Positions 1 through 9,265 of a stretch of 64,000 nt of DNA are shown in pieces. The stretch spans positions 186,001-250,000 of the forward strand of contig NZ_CP039692.1 in the NCBI RefSeq assembly GCF_005145045.1. The letters are read 5' to 3'. Within the stretch, counting starts at the first letter, position 1. Every line of letters begins with the position of its first letter. The stretch comes from Agrobacterium larrymoorei (GTDB taxonomy: Bacteria > Pseudomonadota > Alphaproteobacteria > Rhizobiales > Rhizobiaceae). A program made the position numbers and the translations under genes. The notes below the pieces were generated by a model. That model was not told the DNA's origin. It saw nothing but the letters and a program-made list of their open reading frames with translations, and made no database searches.

Positions 1-15
1 ATCGCTCGTTACGGT

Positions 16-44
16 AAAGGCACTCTATGCCATAGAGTGCCTTT
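16..44. terminator. 29-base inverted repeat, likely bidirectional terminator
   Basis: AAAGGCACTCTATG at 16-29 and its exact reverse complement at 31-44 are separated by one base. The arms end in AAA/TTT on both strands, so RNA from either direction would form a stem followed by a short U run. It lies just past the stop of the leftward gene at 80-430 and would also end a rightward gene left of the window. The U run is only three bases, so termination is inferred. Confidence 0.55.
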
Positions 45-79
45 GAGCGCGAGCCTCGAGACAAATCTACGCTATTCGC

Positions 80-430
80 CTAAGCCTCAACCGGCTCCCG
101 GACATCATCCAGGAGAAAATGGACGATGACATATTTCGTCTCATGCACCCTGCCGCTTGGTGCCGTAACCTGCTCCACGCCGCCATCTGCCGGATGCCAC
201 TGCTGGTAATGGGGGTTGTTGGCAACGAGTGTGATGGCAGAGCCCGCACGGCTTCCTTGCAGACGGAAGCGGGTTTCGGCGAGCGGCCAGATTTTCTCGT
301 AATCCTGCTCGGTAAGCCGAACTTTGAGTGCCTTGCGGCTTGCCGTATTATCCCCGCCTGAAGGTGTTATCGTGACCTCGTCTGCGTTTTCGAGCAACGC
401 TGCGAATTCGTCCGGCCAGTTTCGTCTCAT
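80..430 (-). CDS. hypothetical protein, 116 aa
   Basis: I do not recognise this protein. It is small, mixed charged/polar, and has no signal peptide or membrane segment. The start at 430 is preferred over an upstream in-frame ATG because GGGAGGAG sits about 8 bases before it. The start gives MRRNWPDEF and the central part has many Thr, Gln and His residues. It follows the carbohydrate operon at a gap of about 120 bases that contains a hairpin, so it may be a separate transcript. The inverted repeat at 16-44 lies directly downstream. Reading-frame length and the good ribosome site argue that it is real; function is unknown. Confidence 0.6.
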   Translation of the reverse strand: MRRNWPDEFAALLENADEVTITPSGGDNTASRKALKVRLTEQDYEKIWPLAETRFRLQGSRAGSAITLVANNPHYQQWHPADGGVEQVTAPSGRVHETKYVIVHFLLDDVREPVEA

Positions 431-536
431 GAAAAACGCTCCTCCCAAAGCCTGTCTCTATCAACGAGAACAGTTTCGCTGCCCTGAGGCGCAAGTCAAC
501 CAAAAATCTTGGGTGGTGAAACTCCGGCTCGATCTC

Positions 537-559
537 CAGCCGTATCCGCCTTACGGCTG
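537..559 (-). terminator. stem-loop at the end of the acyltransferase gene
   Basis: CAGCCGTA (537-544) pairs with TACGGCTG (552-559) around a 7-base loop and covers the stop codon of the gene ending at 551. No U run follows on the minus strand. It may protect the 3' end or assist termination rather than act as a full intrinsic terminator. Confidence 0.3.
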
Positions 560-2191
560 CTTGGGCAGCCATGCATGAGTGAAACGATGCACGCCTTTCG
601 GCTCGAAGGAGAGCGCGTTCTCTTTACCCAAAAGCCTGGCGCACAGCCAGATAACGGAAAGCCACATCTCCGTTCCCTGCAATCCCGGTCTATCAGGCTC
701 GCTGAACGGATAACCTTCGTTCTCTACCCACTGCCCGTCGAGCCGCCGGAGTAAATCGGCAGCAATCTTCCGAGCCTCTTCTTTTCGATGTTCCGTTTGG
801 AGACCACATAGAAGCAGCGGATGGATCGTATCGAGAAGATTGCAGGCATTGAATGAAGTGCCGTGAAACCTCTCGTAGTCCTCGTAGTTGGTCAAAACGG
901 AATCGATCACAGCCTCTGGGTAGGGGACCGGCAGATCGAACTGTGCGTAGGTGCCCCTTGTCAAGCGATAGAAGCCGTTAACCGGCTGAAGAAGCCCCTC
1001 TTGTGCGGTGGCATCACCCCACAATCCGGTTTGTCTATCCGCTTTCAGCGCAAGCCATCCCATCAATGTGGCGAGATTTTTTCCAAGTCCGAAGTGGCGC
1101 TGGTTAAAGTAAAGTGCGGTTCCGATGGCATCGAAAGTCGCACCACAATGCCACGCCCTTTTATCCCACGGCAATTCTTCCAGCCATGTCACCAACGCCT
1201 TAGCATCAAGAACCTCTACAAAGGCGATTGGGTGAAGCGGCGCGGCGCCAAGGCATTCGAGAGCGTAGCCGACGGAGAGGATGTTATAGAGCGCGGAAGA
1301 ATCTCGCTCGGGTGGATTTCCATAGGGCCGATCCGGCTCGGAGAACAGACCCGTCGTTGGATCCTGAAAGGCCTGGAGTTGCTCTATGACCGGTTTCGTG
1401 TCGAAGACGTCGTGCTGCTGGCCGAAGGCGGAAGCAATTTCTATGGCATCGCAAAGATGCCTGATCTTGCTTTCGACCTTGCCGGAAGCATCCGACGACA
1501 GGAAGCGGCCTTCTACGCTGTAATGCTCAATCGCCTGCCGCCAGTTTGATGAGAGCTGAGCATCCAGTCGCGCCAAGAGCTGATCGACATCATCCTGTTT
1601 CGGAGAAGGCGTAGACGTTTTACGGCTACCGATAACACGCGCGGGAATCCCGCCCATGATGGCATAATCCGGCACTGCTCCTCTCACAACCGCGCCCGCC
1701 GCGATGATAGCGCCCTTGCCGATCACCGCTCCATCGAGCACCACGGCGTTCGCACCGATCCAGACATCCTCACCAATCTCGATCCCGAGACGGGTGAGAG
1801 GCTGTCGATAGATTGGAACGTCGAGGCTTTCGAAACCATGGTTGAAGCCGACGATGCTGACATGGGAGGCAATACGGGTATCATTGCCGATGCGGACTTT
1901 GCCGGAGATGCAGGCATAGGGATTGATCGAGACATTGCTGCCCAGTTCCAAATCGCCGCGGACGATGGCGTTTCCGGCAATCCAGGAATTCTCGCCCATG
2001 ATCAGGCGATCAGTATGCACTTGCGCATTTTCGGCGATGTAGACGTTGCTGGCGAAGCTAGCCCCAGCATAATCCACGAGCGCTGCCAAACGGGCCTGAT
2101 GATCCTCATCATCTATATCGTTCTGCGTCCGCTCCCATGTCAGGATATTCAGCCTTGCTTGCCGCTGCTTACGTCCCGCACCGAGTTCCAT
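551..2191 (-). CDS. hexapeptide-repeat acyltransferase fused to a helical C-terminal domain
   Basis: A 546-residue two-part protein. Residues about 40-195 carry repeated hexapeptide patterns of a left-handed beta-helix (for example IGEDVWIGANAVV and IGKGAIIAAGAVV). They include a His in GFNHGF resembling the catalytic His of maltose/galactoside O-acetyltransferases. Residues about 205-546 look like an alpha/alpha toroid of the kind seen in glycan lyases and prenyltransferase-like folds, and FSEPDRP occurs twice, near 295 and 510. There is no signal peptide. The start lies 4 bases after the stop of the DUF2264 gene, behind GAGG. Within this operon a sugar O-acyltransferase, or an enzyme handling acylated oligosaccharides, is a reasonable inference. 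The fused arrangement is unusual. Confidence 0.7.
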   Translation of the reverse strand: MELGAGRKQRQARLNILTWERTQNDIDDEDHQARLAALVDYAGASFASNVYIAENAQVHTDRLIMGENSWIAGNAIVRGDLELGSNVSINPYACISGKVRIGNDTRIASHVSIVGFNHGFESLDVPIYRQPLTRLGIEIGEDVWIGANAVVLDGAVIGKGAIIAAGAVVRGAVPDYAIMGGIPARVIGSRKTSTPSPKQDDVDQLLARLDAQLSSNWRQAIEHYSVEGRFLSSDASGKVESKIRHLCDAIEIASAFGQQHDVFDTKPVIEQLQAFQDPTTGLFSEPDRPYGNPPERDSSALYNILSVGYALECLGAAPLHPIAFVEVLDAKALVTWLEELPWDKRAWHCGATFDAIGTALYFNQRHFGLGKNLATLMGWLALKADRQTGLWGDATAQEGLLQPVNGFYRLTRGTYAQFDLPVPYPEAVIDSVLTNYEDYERFHGTSFNACNLLDTIHPLLLCGLQTEHRKEEARKIAADLLRRLDGQWVENEGYPFSEPDRPGLQGTEMWLSVIWLCARLLGKENALSFEPKGVHRFTHAWLPKQP

Positions 2192-2195
2192 TGCC

Positions 2196-4055
2196 TCAAC
2201 TCGCGCTTTTCAAATCGAATGCTTCCACACGCCGCCCTTCGGACCGGAACAAGGCTTCCAGTGCTGCAATATCAGGAGGAGCAGGTGCTGTAGCCAATGC
2301 GGCGTTCGCTGCTTCGCCATTCGGCAGCGCCATCGCTGCGGTTATCAACACCGTCTCGCCTGCGGAGATGCCTGCGCGCAACTGCGGAACCAGTGTGCGC
2401 CCGTGAATGAGGTTGGTGTTGGCGATTGCCTGATGCGCCACGCCCTGTCGGCGCATATCGTGCGACAGATCGATGATCGCGCTGATATCCTGCGCACCGA
2501 AACACACCGCACGCCCCTCGCCTGCCTCAACCATGTCGGCGTTAAAGTCAGCGCGGGAAATGGCAAATCCGCCTTCGGATGTTTCAAGCGCGCGCGGCGT
2601 GGTGATCCTGTGCAGTCTCACATGCCACGGATTTTGCGGTACGAGCCAGGTTTCGATAACGACATCGCTCCAAGGCCGCCAGCGGGAATAGAGGCAATCG
2701 CGCGCAATCAGCGCTTCTTCCATCGTTTCGCGGGTTCGAAAATGAACACCGTCATCTGAAAGGCCGAGCATGCCGTCAAAGCTTGCCGCAGCGAAGTGAC
2801 GATCATCTGCTTCCATGTTGAAGGCATAGCGGGTGGAATAGACGAATTTGGAGTATTTCTCCTGTGCACCGCGCATCTTGTCATGCTGCTGGCCGGAGGA
2901 GAGAAGCACAACATTTCCGGTGGTATGAAACGCCACCATTCCCGGCTTCGGCAATGGTATCGGCTCGTCAAACTCCTGCGCAGCTTCTTCATCGACTGAC
3001 CAAAAAGGATGATCCTGCGGCAGAGCCAGCGGCAGGAAGAACTTGAGCGCCCAATAGGGTGAGCAGGGCGAATTATAGCTCTCGCTCATCAACAGGTTCG
3101 GATAGCCGTAACCGATGGACAGAACACCATCGCGATCACAGATGGGGCGTTTCGACCACCATCTGATGTGACGCATGTAGTAGCCTTTGATCTCAGGCCA
3201 AGGCAGAGCCTCAAGATCGGCAAAGGCCAGACCTCCCCAGAAACCACCCGCTGCGAAACGATATGTCTGGCTGCGCCCGAAAGCGACCGAGGCGCCATCA
3301 GGACCGAACCAATGGCGGATATCGCTTGCAAAGCGTTTTGACCGCGCGAGAAAGCGCGCCTTGCGCTCCTCATCACCCTTGGCAAGCACCGTATAAATCA
3401 GGCCGTAAAAATGCATGGCGAAGGGAATGTAGTGATCGACCCGCCTCACGGGACCGTCGCGATACCAGCCATCGCCGATATCGAATGCCTCCAGCTCATC
3501 GAGATAATCCTCGGTCTTTTTTCTGTCGAACGGGATGCCGACGCGCTCCAAGCCAAGATCGATCAGCACGCGGAAAAACTTCCAGTTATTATCGACGAAT
3601 TCCCGTTCGCGGGCCGCAACCAGGTACGAGGCAATATTGGATTTGTCGTGATCGTTCAGCGGCTCCCAGATATGTTGCGGCACCATGGCGAGCGCGAAGC
3701 CGATGGCTGCCAGTTCCACTAGCCTCTGATTTCTATCCGCAACATCGCCCCAATATTCCTCATGCGCGGGATTGGTGCCGTTTGCCAGACCGCGCCGGTA
3801 AAGGTCCCAATGCGGAAAATCATAACCGCCTGCGGCCAGCGGGACGATGCCCCAGAGAGGCCGCGCGAAACCTTCCAGTTCCGCTGCCGGATAATCGAAT
3901 ATAGCGCCGGTGGCGCTCAGCCGCACCCGCGCTCCTCCATCGGAAAAATACGGTAGCAGTGGGCTGAACAAATCCAGCACGGCCTTGGCGAGATCGTCTC
4001 TTGTCAGAAGCGGGTTGTGAAAAAGCGGATTGGCACTGGCGGTCTGGTGATGCAC
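2196..4055 (-). CDS. DUF2264 family protein (probable glycan-degrading enzyme)
   Basis: Resembles DUF2264 proteins in the opening pattern NPLLTRDDL, a Gly/Trp-rich first half (PLWGIVPLAAGG, YGLIY, WWSKRP) and total size. Such proteins often occur in polysaccharide utilisation loci and are expected to have an alpha/alpha-barrel plus beta-sandwich layout; no reaction is assigned here. The frame is open back to an ATG at 4118, directly after the binding-protein stop. I prefer GTG 4055, because the family normally starts just before this NPL motif. That leaves 619 residues. There is no signal peptide, so it should act in the cytoplasm on imported oligosaccharide, beside the GH88 hydrolase and heparinase-like lyase. 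Confidence 0.75.
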   Translation of the reverse strand: MHHQTASANPLFHNPLLTRDDLAKAVLDLFSPLLPYFSDGGARVRLSATGAIFDYPAAELEGFARPLWGIVPLAAGGYDFPHWDLYRRGLANGTNPAHEEYWGDVADRNQRLVELAAIGFALAMVPQHIWEPLNDHDKSNIASYLVAAREREFVDNNWKFFRVLIDLGLERVGIPFDRKKTEDYLDELEAFDIGDGWYRDGPVRRVDHYIPFAMHFYGLIYTVLAKGDEERKARFLARSKRFASDIRHWFGPDGASVAFGRSQTYRFAAGGFWGGLAFADLEALPWPEIKGYYMRHIRWWSKRPICDRDGVLSIGYGYPNLLMSESYNSPCSPYWALKFFLPLALPQDHPFWSVDEEAAQEFDEPIPLPKPGMVAFHTTGNVVLLSSGQQHDKMRGAQEKYSKFVYSTRYAFNMEADDRHFAAASFDGMLGLSDDGVHFRTRETMEEALIARDCLYSRWRPWSDVVIETWLVPQNPWHVRLHRITTPRALETSEGGFAISRADFNADMVEAGEGRAVCFGAQDISAIIDLSHDMRRQGVAHQAIANTNLIHGRTLVPQLRAGISAGETVLITAAMALPNGEAANAALATAPAPPDIAALEALFRSEGRRVEAFDLKSAS

Positions 4056-4120
4056 GGCCTTGATCTTTCGATATCTGGCAGGAAGGCCGCCGCAGCGTCT
4101 GCTGCGACGGCCAAACATAT

Positions 4121-5401
4121 TTACTTGATGGCTTTGACGCCTTCGTCCATCTCCTTGAGACCGTCATCGATGGAGATGTTATCGGTCATCAAGGAATCGT
4201 GGACACGGTTCAGTACGACCTCGATACGGGCGGCATTCGGATTGACTGCCATTTCTAGATAAGCCTTGCCAGCCTTCAACGCTTCCTTGCTGTTTTCGTC
4301 CTGCGGGAAGCCCGGCAGCGCCGCGATCTTCTGCGCGACGTCATCCGATCTCAGTGCCGGGAACGTGCCGGTGGCGGCAACGATTGCTGCCCCTTCCGGC
4401 CCGGTGGCGAACTTGATGAAGTCCAGAGCGGCTTCCTTGTGCCCGGAATTCTTGTTGACCGAGAGGCCGGAAATCTGTGCAGCCGTCGTGCCTGCCGCTA
4501 CGCCGTCCGGATGCGGGAACTTCACGATACCCCAGTTTGCGCTCTTGGATTCACCCGAGGCGACCTTGGCAATCTGCGTTCCCACGAACCACGTACCCAT
4601 GGGCAGCATGCCTATGGTGCCATTGAAAAACAGCGCGGAGTAATGGGTGTTCGATGTTTTCAGCGATGCATAGGACGGAATTGCGCCGCTCTTCTGCAAC
4701 GCCAGTGCGCGCTCATACCAAGGCTTCAGGAACTCATAATTCCCATCGACCAGCGTATGCTTGCCATCCTGAATACCCGGCAACTGCACCGTGGAGCGCC
4801 AGGTGTGCAGCAAGGCGCCATAGGTGCGGTTGACGCCCATTCCGCCCTTCAGCTTGCCCGCAATCTCATCGAATTGAGCCCAGGTCATGTCGTTGCTCGG
4901 ATAAGGCACACCTGCCTTATCGAAAATATCCTTATTGTAATAGACGACCCAGAAATCCGAGCGGAACGGCAGCGCATAGATCTTGCCGTCAATCGTGAGT
5001 TCCTCGATCAGACCACCATAGGAAGCCGCGTCGATCTTCTGTTCGGTCATGAAGCCAGTCAGATCATCGATATTGCCCGCGCGCACGAGGTTGGCGTAAC
5101 CCGGTACATCCTTGATCGTGACGATGTCGATGTCTTTCGAACCACCCGTCAGCTGGGTCGAGATCATCTGCGTGTAGTCCTGCGATCCAAGATCGACCGC
5201 TTCGAACTTCACATTCGGATGCTTGCTCTGGTAAGCCTCCATCAGCGGCTTGAAGTAGGCCCCTTTGTCGAGATCCCACAGTGCCCATTTCAGCGTTACC
5301 GGCGCATCGCTTTGCGCAAGTGCCGCTCCGGCAAAACCCGTCGCCACGGCGAGTGACGTCGTTGCCAAGGTGAAGGCGCGTCTCGTTAGTTGAAGTTTCA
5401 T
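4121..5401 (-). CDS. sugar ABC transporter substrate-binding protein
   Basis: A 426-residue extracellular solute-binding protein of the family-1 carbohydrate type. The N-terminus (KLQLTRRAF then a hydrophobic stretch ending AGAALAQS) is a signal peptide with a Tat-like RR pair. The mature part has typical features: YALPFRSDFWVVYYNKDIF around 125-145 and the tail region DFIKFATGPEGAAIVAATG. A strong ribosome site (AGGGAGGA) precedes the ATG. It sits between the DUF2264 gene and the YesL gene. It should bind the oligosaccharide in the periplasm and hand it to the two permeases at 8426-10222, with ATP supplied by the subunit at 6124-7233. Confidence 0.92.
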   Translation of the reverse strand: MKLQLTRRAFTLATTSLAVATGFAGAALAQSDAPVTLKWALWDLDKGAYFKPLMEAYQSKHPNVKFEAVDLGSQDYTQMISTQLTGGSKDIDIVTIKDVPGYANLVRAGNIDDLTGFMTEQKIDAASYGGLIEELTIDGKIYALPFRSDFWVVYYNKDIFDKAGVPYPSNDMTWAQFDEIAGKLKGGMGVNRTYGALLHTWRSTVQLPGIQDGKHTLVDGNYEFLKPWYERALALQKSGAIPSYASLKTSNTHYSALFFNGTIGMLPMGTWFVGTQIAKVASGESKSANWGIVKFPHPDGVAAGTTAAQISGLSVNKNSGHKEAALDFIKFATGPEGAAIVAATGTFPALRSDDVAQKIAALPGFPQDENSKEALKAGKAYLEMAVNPNAARIEVVLNRVHDSLMTDNISIDDGLKEMDEGVKAIK

Positions 5402-5452
5402 TTTAGGTTTCCTCCCTAATTAAATGATATCGCTTTACTTTTATGATTCTCT

Positions 5453-6112
5453 TTATCTTGCCGTTCGTGCCGCGAAACACAGGGCGAACATGCCGAGTGA
5501 GAAATTGATCGTGGCCGGCATGAACACCGAAACGGGGTAGAACAGGATGTGAGCCAGCCAGAGCAGAGCGACGAAAGCCAAAGCGCCCGCCATCGGCAGC
5601 GGTCTTGCCAAGGCAAGCAAGGCTGCTCGCTTCAGGCTGTTCACGACATCGGCCTTCTGTTCACCGAGAAGAACCACGGCGTAAGCAGAGACGATGAGCA
5701 GAAACAGCGTAACGACGATGCTGACGGCAAGCGGCACGCTGTAAATCAGTTGTTCACGCGCCGCCGAGGCGTAACTGATTGCGGTGTAAACCGCTGCGCC
5801 CGTCACCGAGAAGCATAGGACGCACAGGGCAGTTGCCCGGATCGCATGGGTTTTCAATGCCTCCAGAAAGTCCCGCAGCAGATAGACATTCTCATCGGCA
5901 GCGATGCTCCGCGATACCCGCGCCATGGCAACCGTCGCAGCGGGTATAGTGATGAGAGGGAGGCTGGCGATGATGAAGAGGAGATTGAGCTTCACCATCT
6001 CCCACCATTCGCGCTTGAATATATCGAAAAACAGGGCAAGACCCGTCGGCTGCGGGGCGTCCTTCGCTATTCCAGCGCCCTCCTTCACCCACATGTCCGA
6101 TAGCCACTGCAT
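5453..6112 (-). CDS. YesL-type membrane protein (DUF624)
   Basis: A 219-residue integral membrane protein with about five hydrophobic segments. The opening pattern REWWEMVKLNLLF matches YesL/DUF624 proteins, which travel with family-1 sugar ABC transporters in Bacillus and Rhizobiales. Their biochemical role is not settled; a scaffold or regulator of the transporter is the usual guess. It starts 11 bases after the ATPase gene and ends about 50 bases before the binding-protein gene, so co-transcription is very likely. Confidence 0.82.
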   Translation of the reverse strand: MQWLSDMWVKEGAGIAKDAPQPTGLALFFDIFKREWWEMVKLNLLFIIASLPLITIPAATVAMARVSRSIAADENVYLLRDFLEALKTHAIRATALCVLCFSVTGAAVYTAISYASAAREQLIYSVPLAVSIVVTLFLLIVSAYAVVLLGEQKADVVNSLKRAALLALARPLPMAGALAFVALLWLAHILFYPVSVFMPATINFSLGMFALCFAARTAR

Positions 6113-6123
6113 CGCACCGCCCC

Positions 6124-7233
6124 TCAGTAGAGAATGGATCGTTCAGTTTCAGGATCGAAAAGCTGGCAGTTGGTCAGATCGGCAACGAGCTCGACCTCAT
6201 CGCCGATTTTCGCGCGGAAGCGAGGCGACACCTTTGCGACCAGAGCAATGCCGCCCGCCAGCAGATTGAGATGTACCTCCGAGCCCATAGGCTCCGCCAG
6301 TTCTACAGTTGCCCGGAAGGGCGACGTATTTGCCGGATCGATATCCGCAGGCGCAAACTCGTGGAAGTTTTCAGGGCGAATACCGAGAACGACGTTCCTG
6401 TTCATATAAGGCTTCAGCCGCGATGCATCTATCGAGCCGGGCAGGACCATTTTCGCCCCTTCGAACTCGGCGACGACAGCGTCTCCATCCTCTCGAAGAA
6501 CGACGGGCAGCATGTTCATCTGCGGCGCACCGATGAACCCGGCCACGAACATGTTGATCGGGCGGTCGTAGAGATTTTGCGGCGTATCGACCTGCTGAAT
6601 ATGGCCGTCCTTCATCACGACGATGCGGTCGGCCATCGTCATGGCTTCGATCTGGTCATGCGTGACATAGATGAAGGTCGCATCGAGGCGCTTGTGAAGC
6701 TTGCTGATTTCGGACCGCATTGTGCCGCGCAGCTTAGCATCCAGGTTGGACAATGGCTCGTCCAGCAGGAAGACTTCCGGGTTGCGCACCATAGCGCGCC
6801 CAAGGGCGACGCGCTGTCTCTGCCCACCGGAAAGCGCTTTCGGCTTGCGGTTTAAAAGATGCGTAATATCAAGTATCTGCGCCGCTTCCTTCACCTTGTT
6901 GTCGATGAAGTCGCGCGGCGCCTTTCGGAGCTCGAGACCGAAGGCCATGTTCTTGTAGACCGTCATATGCGGATAAAGCGCATAGTTCTGGAAGACCATC
7001 GCAATATCGCGATCTTTCGACGGCACGTCATTCATCATGTCGTTGCCGATGAGGAGTTCACCGCCGGAAATTTCTTCCAACCCGGCAATCATCCGCAGTG
7101 TCGTGGACTTGCCGCAGCCGGATGGCCCGACGAGGATGATGAATTCCTTGTCGGCAATTTCGAGATCGATATCGTGAACGACCTTGAGCGCGCCGAACGT
7201 CTTGTTGAGTTTTTTCAGGGAAATGCTGGCCAT
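6124..7233 (-). CDS. sugar ABC transporter ATP-binding protein (UgpC/MalK type)
   Basis: A 369-residue ATPase with Walker A GPSGCGKST, Q-loop VFQNYALYPHMTV, signature LSGGQRQRVALGRA, Walker B VFLLDEPLSNLDAKLR and the switch His in YVTHDQIEAMT. The C-terminal 130 residues form the MOI/TOBE regulatory domain normal for UgpC/MalK/MsmK. Only one ATPase is present, so it would act as a homodimer on the two permeases 8426-10222. The gene lies inside the leftward operon, between GH88 and YesL. Confidence 0.94.
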   Translation of the reverse strand: MASISLKKLNKTFGALKVVHDIDLEIADKEFIILVGPSGCGKSTTLRMIAGLEEISGGELLIGNDMMNDVPSKDRDIAMVFQNYALYPHMTVYKNMAFGLELRKAPRDFIDNKVKEAAQILDITHLLNRKPKALSGGQRQRVALGRAMVRNPEVFLLDEPLSNLDAKLRGTMRSEISKLHKRLDATFIYVTHDQIEAMTMADRIVVMKDGHIQQVDTPQNLYDRPINMFVAGFIGAPQMNMLPVVLREDGDAVVAEFEGAKMVLPGSIDASRLKPYMNRNVVLGIRPENFHEFAPADIDPANTSPFRATVELAEPMGSEVHLNLLAGGIALVAKVSPRFRAKIGDEVELVADLTNCQLFDPETERSILY

Positions 7234-7248
7234 ATGATCCTCACGCTC

Positions 7249-8421
7249 TCACCAGTATGAAGACCAGCGGCGGGAAAGCCGGATGAGTGCTTCCATGTAA
7301 TAATAATCGCCCCAGGCCACGCATTCGTCCACGCCCTCACCCCGGCAGGTATTATGCGGCGTCTTCTTGGAGTAGGTGCCGTGGAGAAGTTGACCATTGG
7401 AAATGGCAGGGTCTTTCACCGAGTACACGTCGACAAGGCTCTTCACTATGCGCCTTGCCAGCTTCCGGTATTCTTCCGCCTTCTCCGGTGTTTCAAGGTC
7501 GGCCATTTCCAGCAGCCCGCACGCAGCGATGGCCGCGGCGGAACTGTCCCTCGGCTCGCCATCCTTGTCCGAGAAGACGAGATCCCAATAGGGAACGAGA
7601 TCGGTCGGCAGGCGGTCGAGATAGAATTTGAGCAGCCGTTCGAATGCATCGCGGTAAGCCGGAAGCCGCTCGTAACGGTAGGAAAATGCCATTCCGGCAA
7701 TGCCCCACGCCTGCCCCCTCGCCCAGAAGCTTTCGTCGCTGTAACCCTGCTTGGTAACGCCACGCACCGGCGCACCGCTTTCCGGGTCCATGTAGAATGT
7801 ATGATAGGTCGAATCGTCCGGTCGCACGGAATTAGCGAGCGTCGTGCGGGCATGGGCCAGCGCCACTTCGCGATAGTCTTCACGGCCCGTCTGTTCGCTC
7901 GCCCAGTAAAGCAACGGCAGATTCAGCAGGCAGTCGATGATGTAGCGATATTCATTAGCGTTACCCTTACGGCCCCAGGCCTGAATGAACTGCCCGACTG
8001 GCTGGTAGCGCTCCATCAGCTGATCAGCGGCAAGCAGCGCCGCCTGTCTGCCGTCTTCATCGCCAACGAGCTTCCACGCAGCGATGCAGGATGGAGAATA
8101 GAGAAATCCCATATCGTGATGGTCGGTCTCTATGCGGTTTTCGATGCGGTGGAGAAAGCTCTGCACCTGAATTTGCGCGGCATAGCGAAATGTCTTGTCG
8201 CCCGAATGTTCATAGGCAAGCCAGATTTGGCCGGGCCAGAAACCCGCCGTCCACTGGTCATTCTCAACTGCGGGATAGACATTGTCGACGCTCGAGTGAT
8301 TTTGCGCGCGATAGGTGAACGCAGGCAGATTTCGGCGCACCTGAGCAACAGCGACATCAAGTGCCTCCGTCACATCCTGATCGGTAATGGGCTCCGGCCC
8401 TGCGGTTACGACATCGAGCAT
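7249..8421 (-). CDS. GH88 unsaturated uronyl hydrolase
   Basis: A 390-residue GH88 protein. GH88 enzymes hydrate the 4,5-double bond of the unsaturated uronate left by polysaccharide lyases and so release the terminal sugar. Family marks are visible: WTAGFWPG near 57-64, HHDMGF with Asp103 and IDCLLNLPLL with Asp163, the two Asp positions expected in the active site. There is no signal peptide, so it acts in the cytoplasm. It lies 4 bases downstream of the second permease gene. Together with the heparinase-like lyase at 10427-12211 it points to breakdown of a uronic-acid-containing chain. GH88 and GH105 are close, and substrate cannot be assigned from sequence. Confidence 0.9.
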   Translation of the reverse strand: MLDVVTAGPEPITDQDVTEALDVAVAQVRRNLPAFTYRAQNHSSVDNVYPAVENDQWTAGFWPGQIWLAYEHSGDKTFRYAAQIQVQSFLHRIENRIETDHHDMGFLYSPSCIAAWKLVGDEDGRQAALLAADQLMERYQPVGQFIQAWGRKGNANEYRYIIDCLLNLPLLYWASEQTGREDYREVALAHARTTLANSVRPDDSTYHTFYMDPESGAPVRGVTKQGYSDESFWARGQAWGIAGMAFSYRYERLPAYRDAFERLLKFYLDRLPTDLVPYWDLVFSDKDGEPRDSSAAAIAACGLLEMADLETPEKAEEYRKLARRIVKSLVDVYSVKDPAISNGQLLHGTYSKKTPHNTCRGEGVDECVAWGDYYYMEALIRLSRRWSSYW

Positions 8422-8425
8422 GAAA

Positions 8426-9262
8426 TCAACCTTTTATGCCGGAAGACGCAACGCCTTCCACGAAGAAGCGCTGAAGTGCCAGAAACACGATCAACACCGG
8501 TATGAGAGCCACAACGGAAGCCGCCATGATAAGCCCGTATTCCGCCGAATATTGCGAGATGAACATGCGCAGCCCGATCTGGATCGTCTTCAACTCCGTC
8601 TTGGTCAGATAGATCATCGGGCCGAGGAAGTCGTTCCAGGTCGTGACGAAGGTGAAGATCGTCAGCGTGGAAAGCGCGGGCTTGGACAGCGGCAGCATGA
8701 TCTTCGCCCAGATCTGGTACTCGTTCATGCCATCGATGCGGGCTGCCTCGCATAGCTCATTGGGAATGGACATGTAGAATTGCCGCATCAAAAACACACC
8801 GAAGGCGGTAAAGGCTTGCAGCAGGATCAACGCCAGATGAGTGTTGTTGAGCCCAAACTCACGCATCAACAGAAACTGCGGCACCATGTAGACCTGCCAG
8901 GGCATGGCAATGGTGGCGATATAGCCAAGGAACAGCGTGTTCTTGTAAGGAAAATGCAGCTTGGCGAAAGCATAGGCCGCGAAGCTCGATGTCAGCAACT
9001 GAAGCACCGTTACGATGATCGTCAGCTTCGACGTGTTGTAAATGAAGAGCGCGAGGGGAATCTTCGTCCAGATTTCCGTGTAATTCTCCCATCGCGGCTG
9101 CGATGGTATCCATTCAATCGGGAATACGAATACATCGCGGCTGAGCTTCAGCGATGCCGACAGCATCCACGCGAATGGCAACAGCATGATGACCGTGATC
9201 GAGATCACCGCGACATAAACGGCAATCGTCTGGAAGGAAATTTTGCGACCCTTGACGCGCAT
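8426..9262 (-). CDS. sugar ABC transporter permease (MalG type)
   Basis: A 278-residue inner-membrane permease with six predicted membrane segments. The EAA loop EAARIDGMNEYQIWAKIMLP, near residue 190, is the contact site for the ATPase. It follows the MalF-type permease with a 3-base gap and precedes the GH88 gene by 4 bases. It is the second half of the heterodimeric channel for the oligosaccharide importer. Confidence 0.93.
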   Translation of the reverse strand: MRVKGRKISFQTIAVYVAVISITVIMLLPFAWMLSASLKLSRDVFVFPIEWIPSQPRWENYTEIWTKIPLALFIYNTSKLTIIVTVLQLLTSSFAAYAFAKLHFPYKNTLFLGYIATIAMPWQVYMVPQFLLMREFGLNNTHLALILLQAFTAFGVFLMRQFYMSIPNELCEAARIDGMNEYQIWAKIMLPLSKPALSTLTIFTFVTTWNDFLGPMIYLTKTELKTIQIGLRMFISQYSAEYGLIMAASVVALIPVLIVFLALQRFFVEGVASSGIKG

Positions 9263-9265
9263 CGC

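Noticed and set aside
7354..8505. Rightward 383-codon frame opposite the GH88 gene
   Set aside because: It is the antisense shadow of a clear GH88 protein; its translation has no family pattern and is rich in Arg/His as such shadows are.
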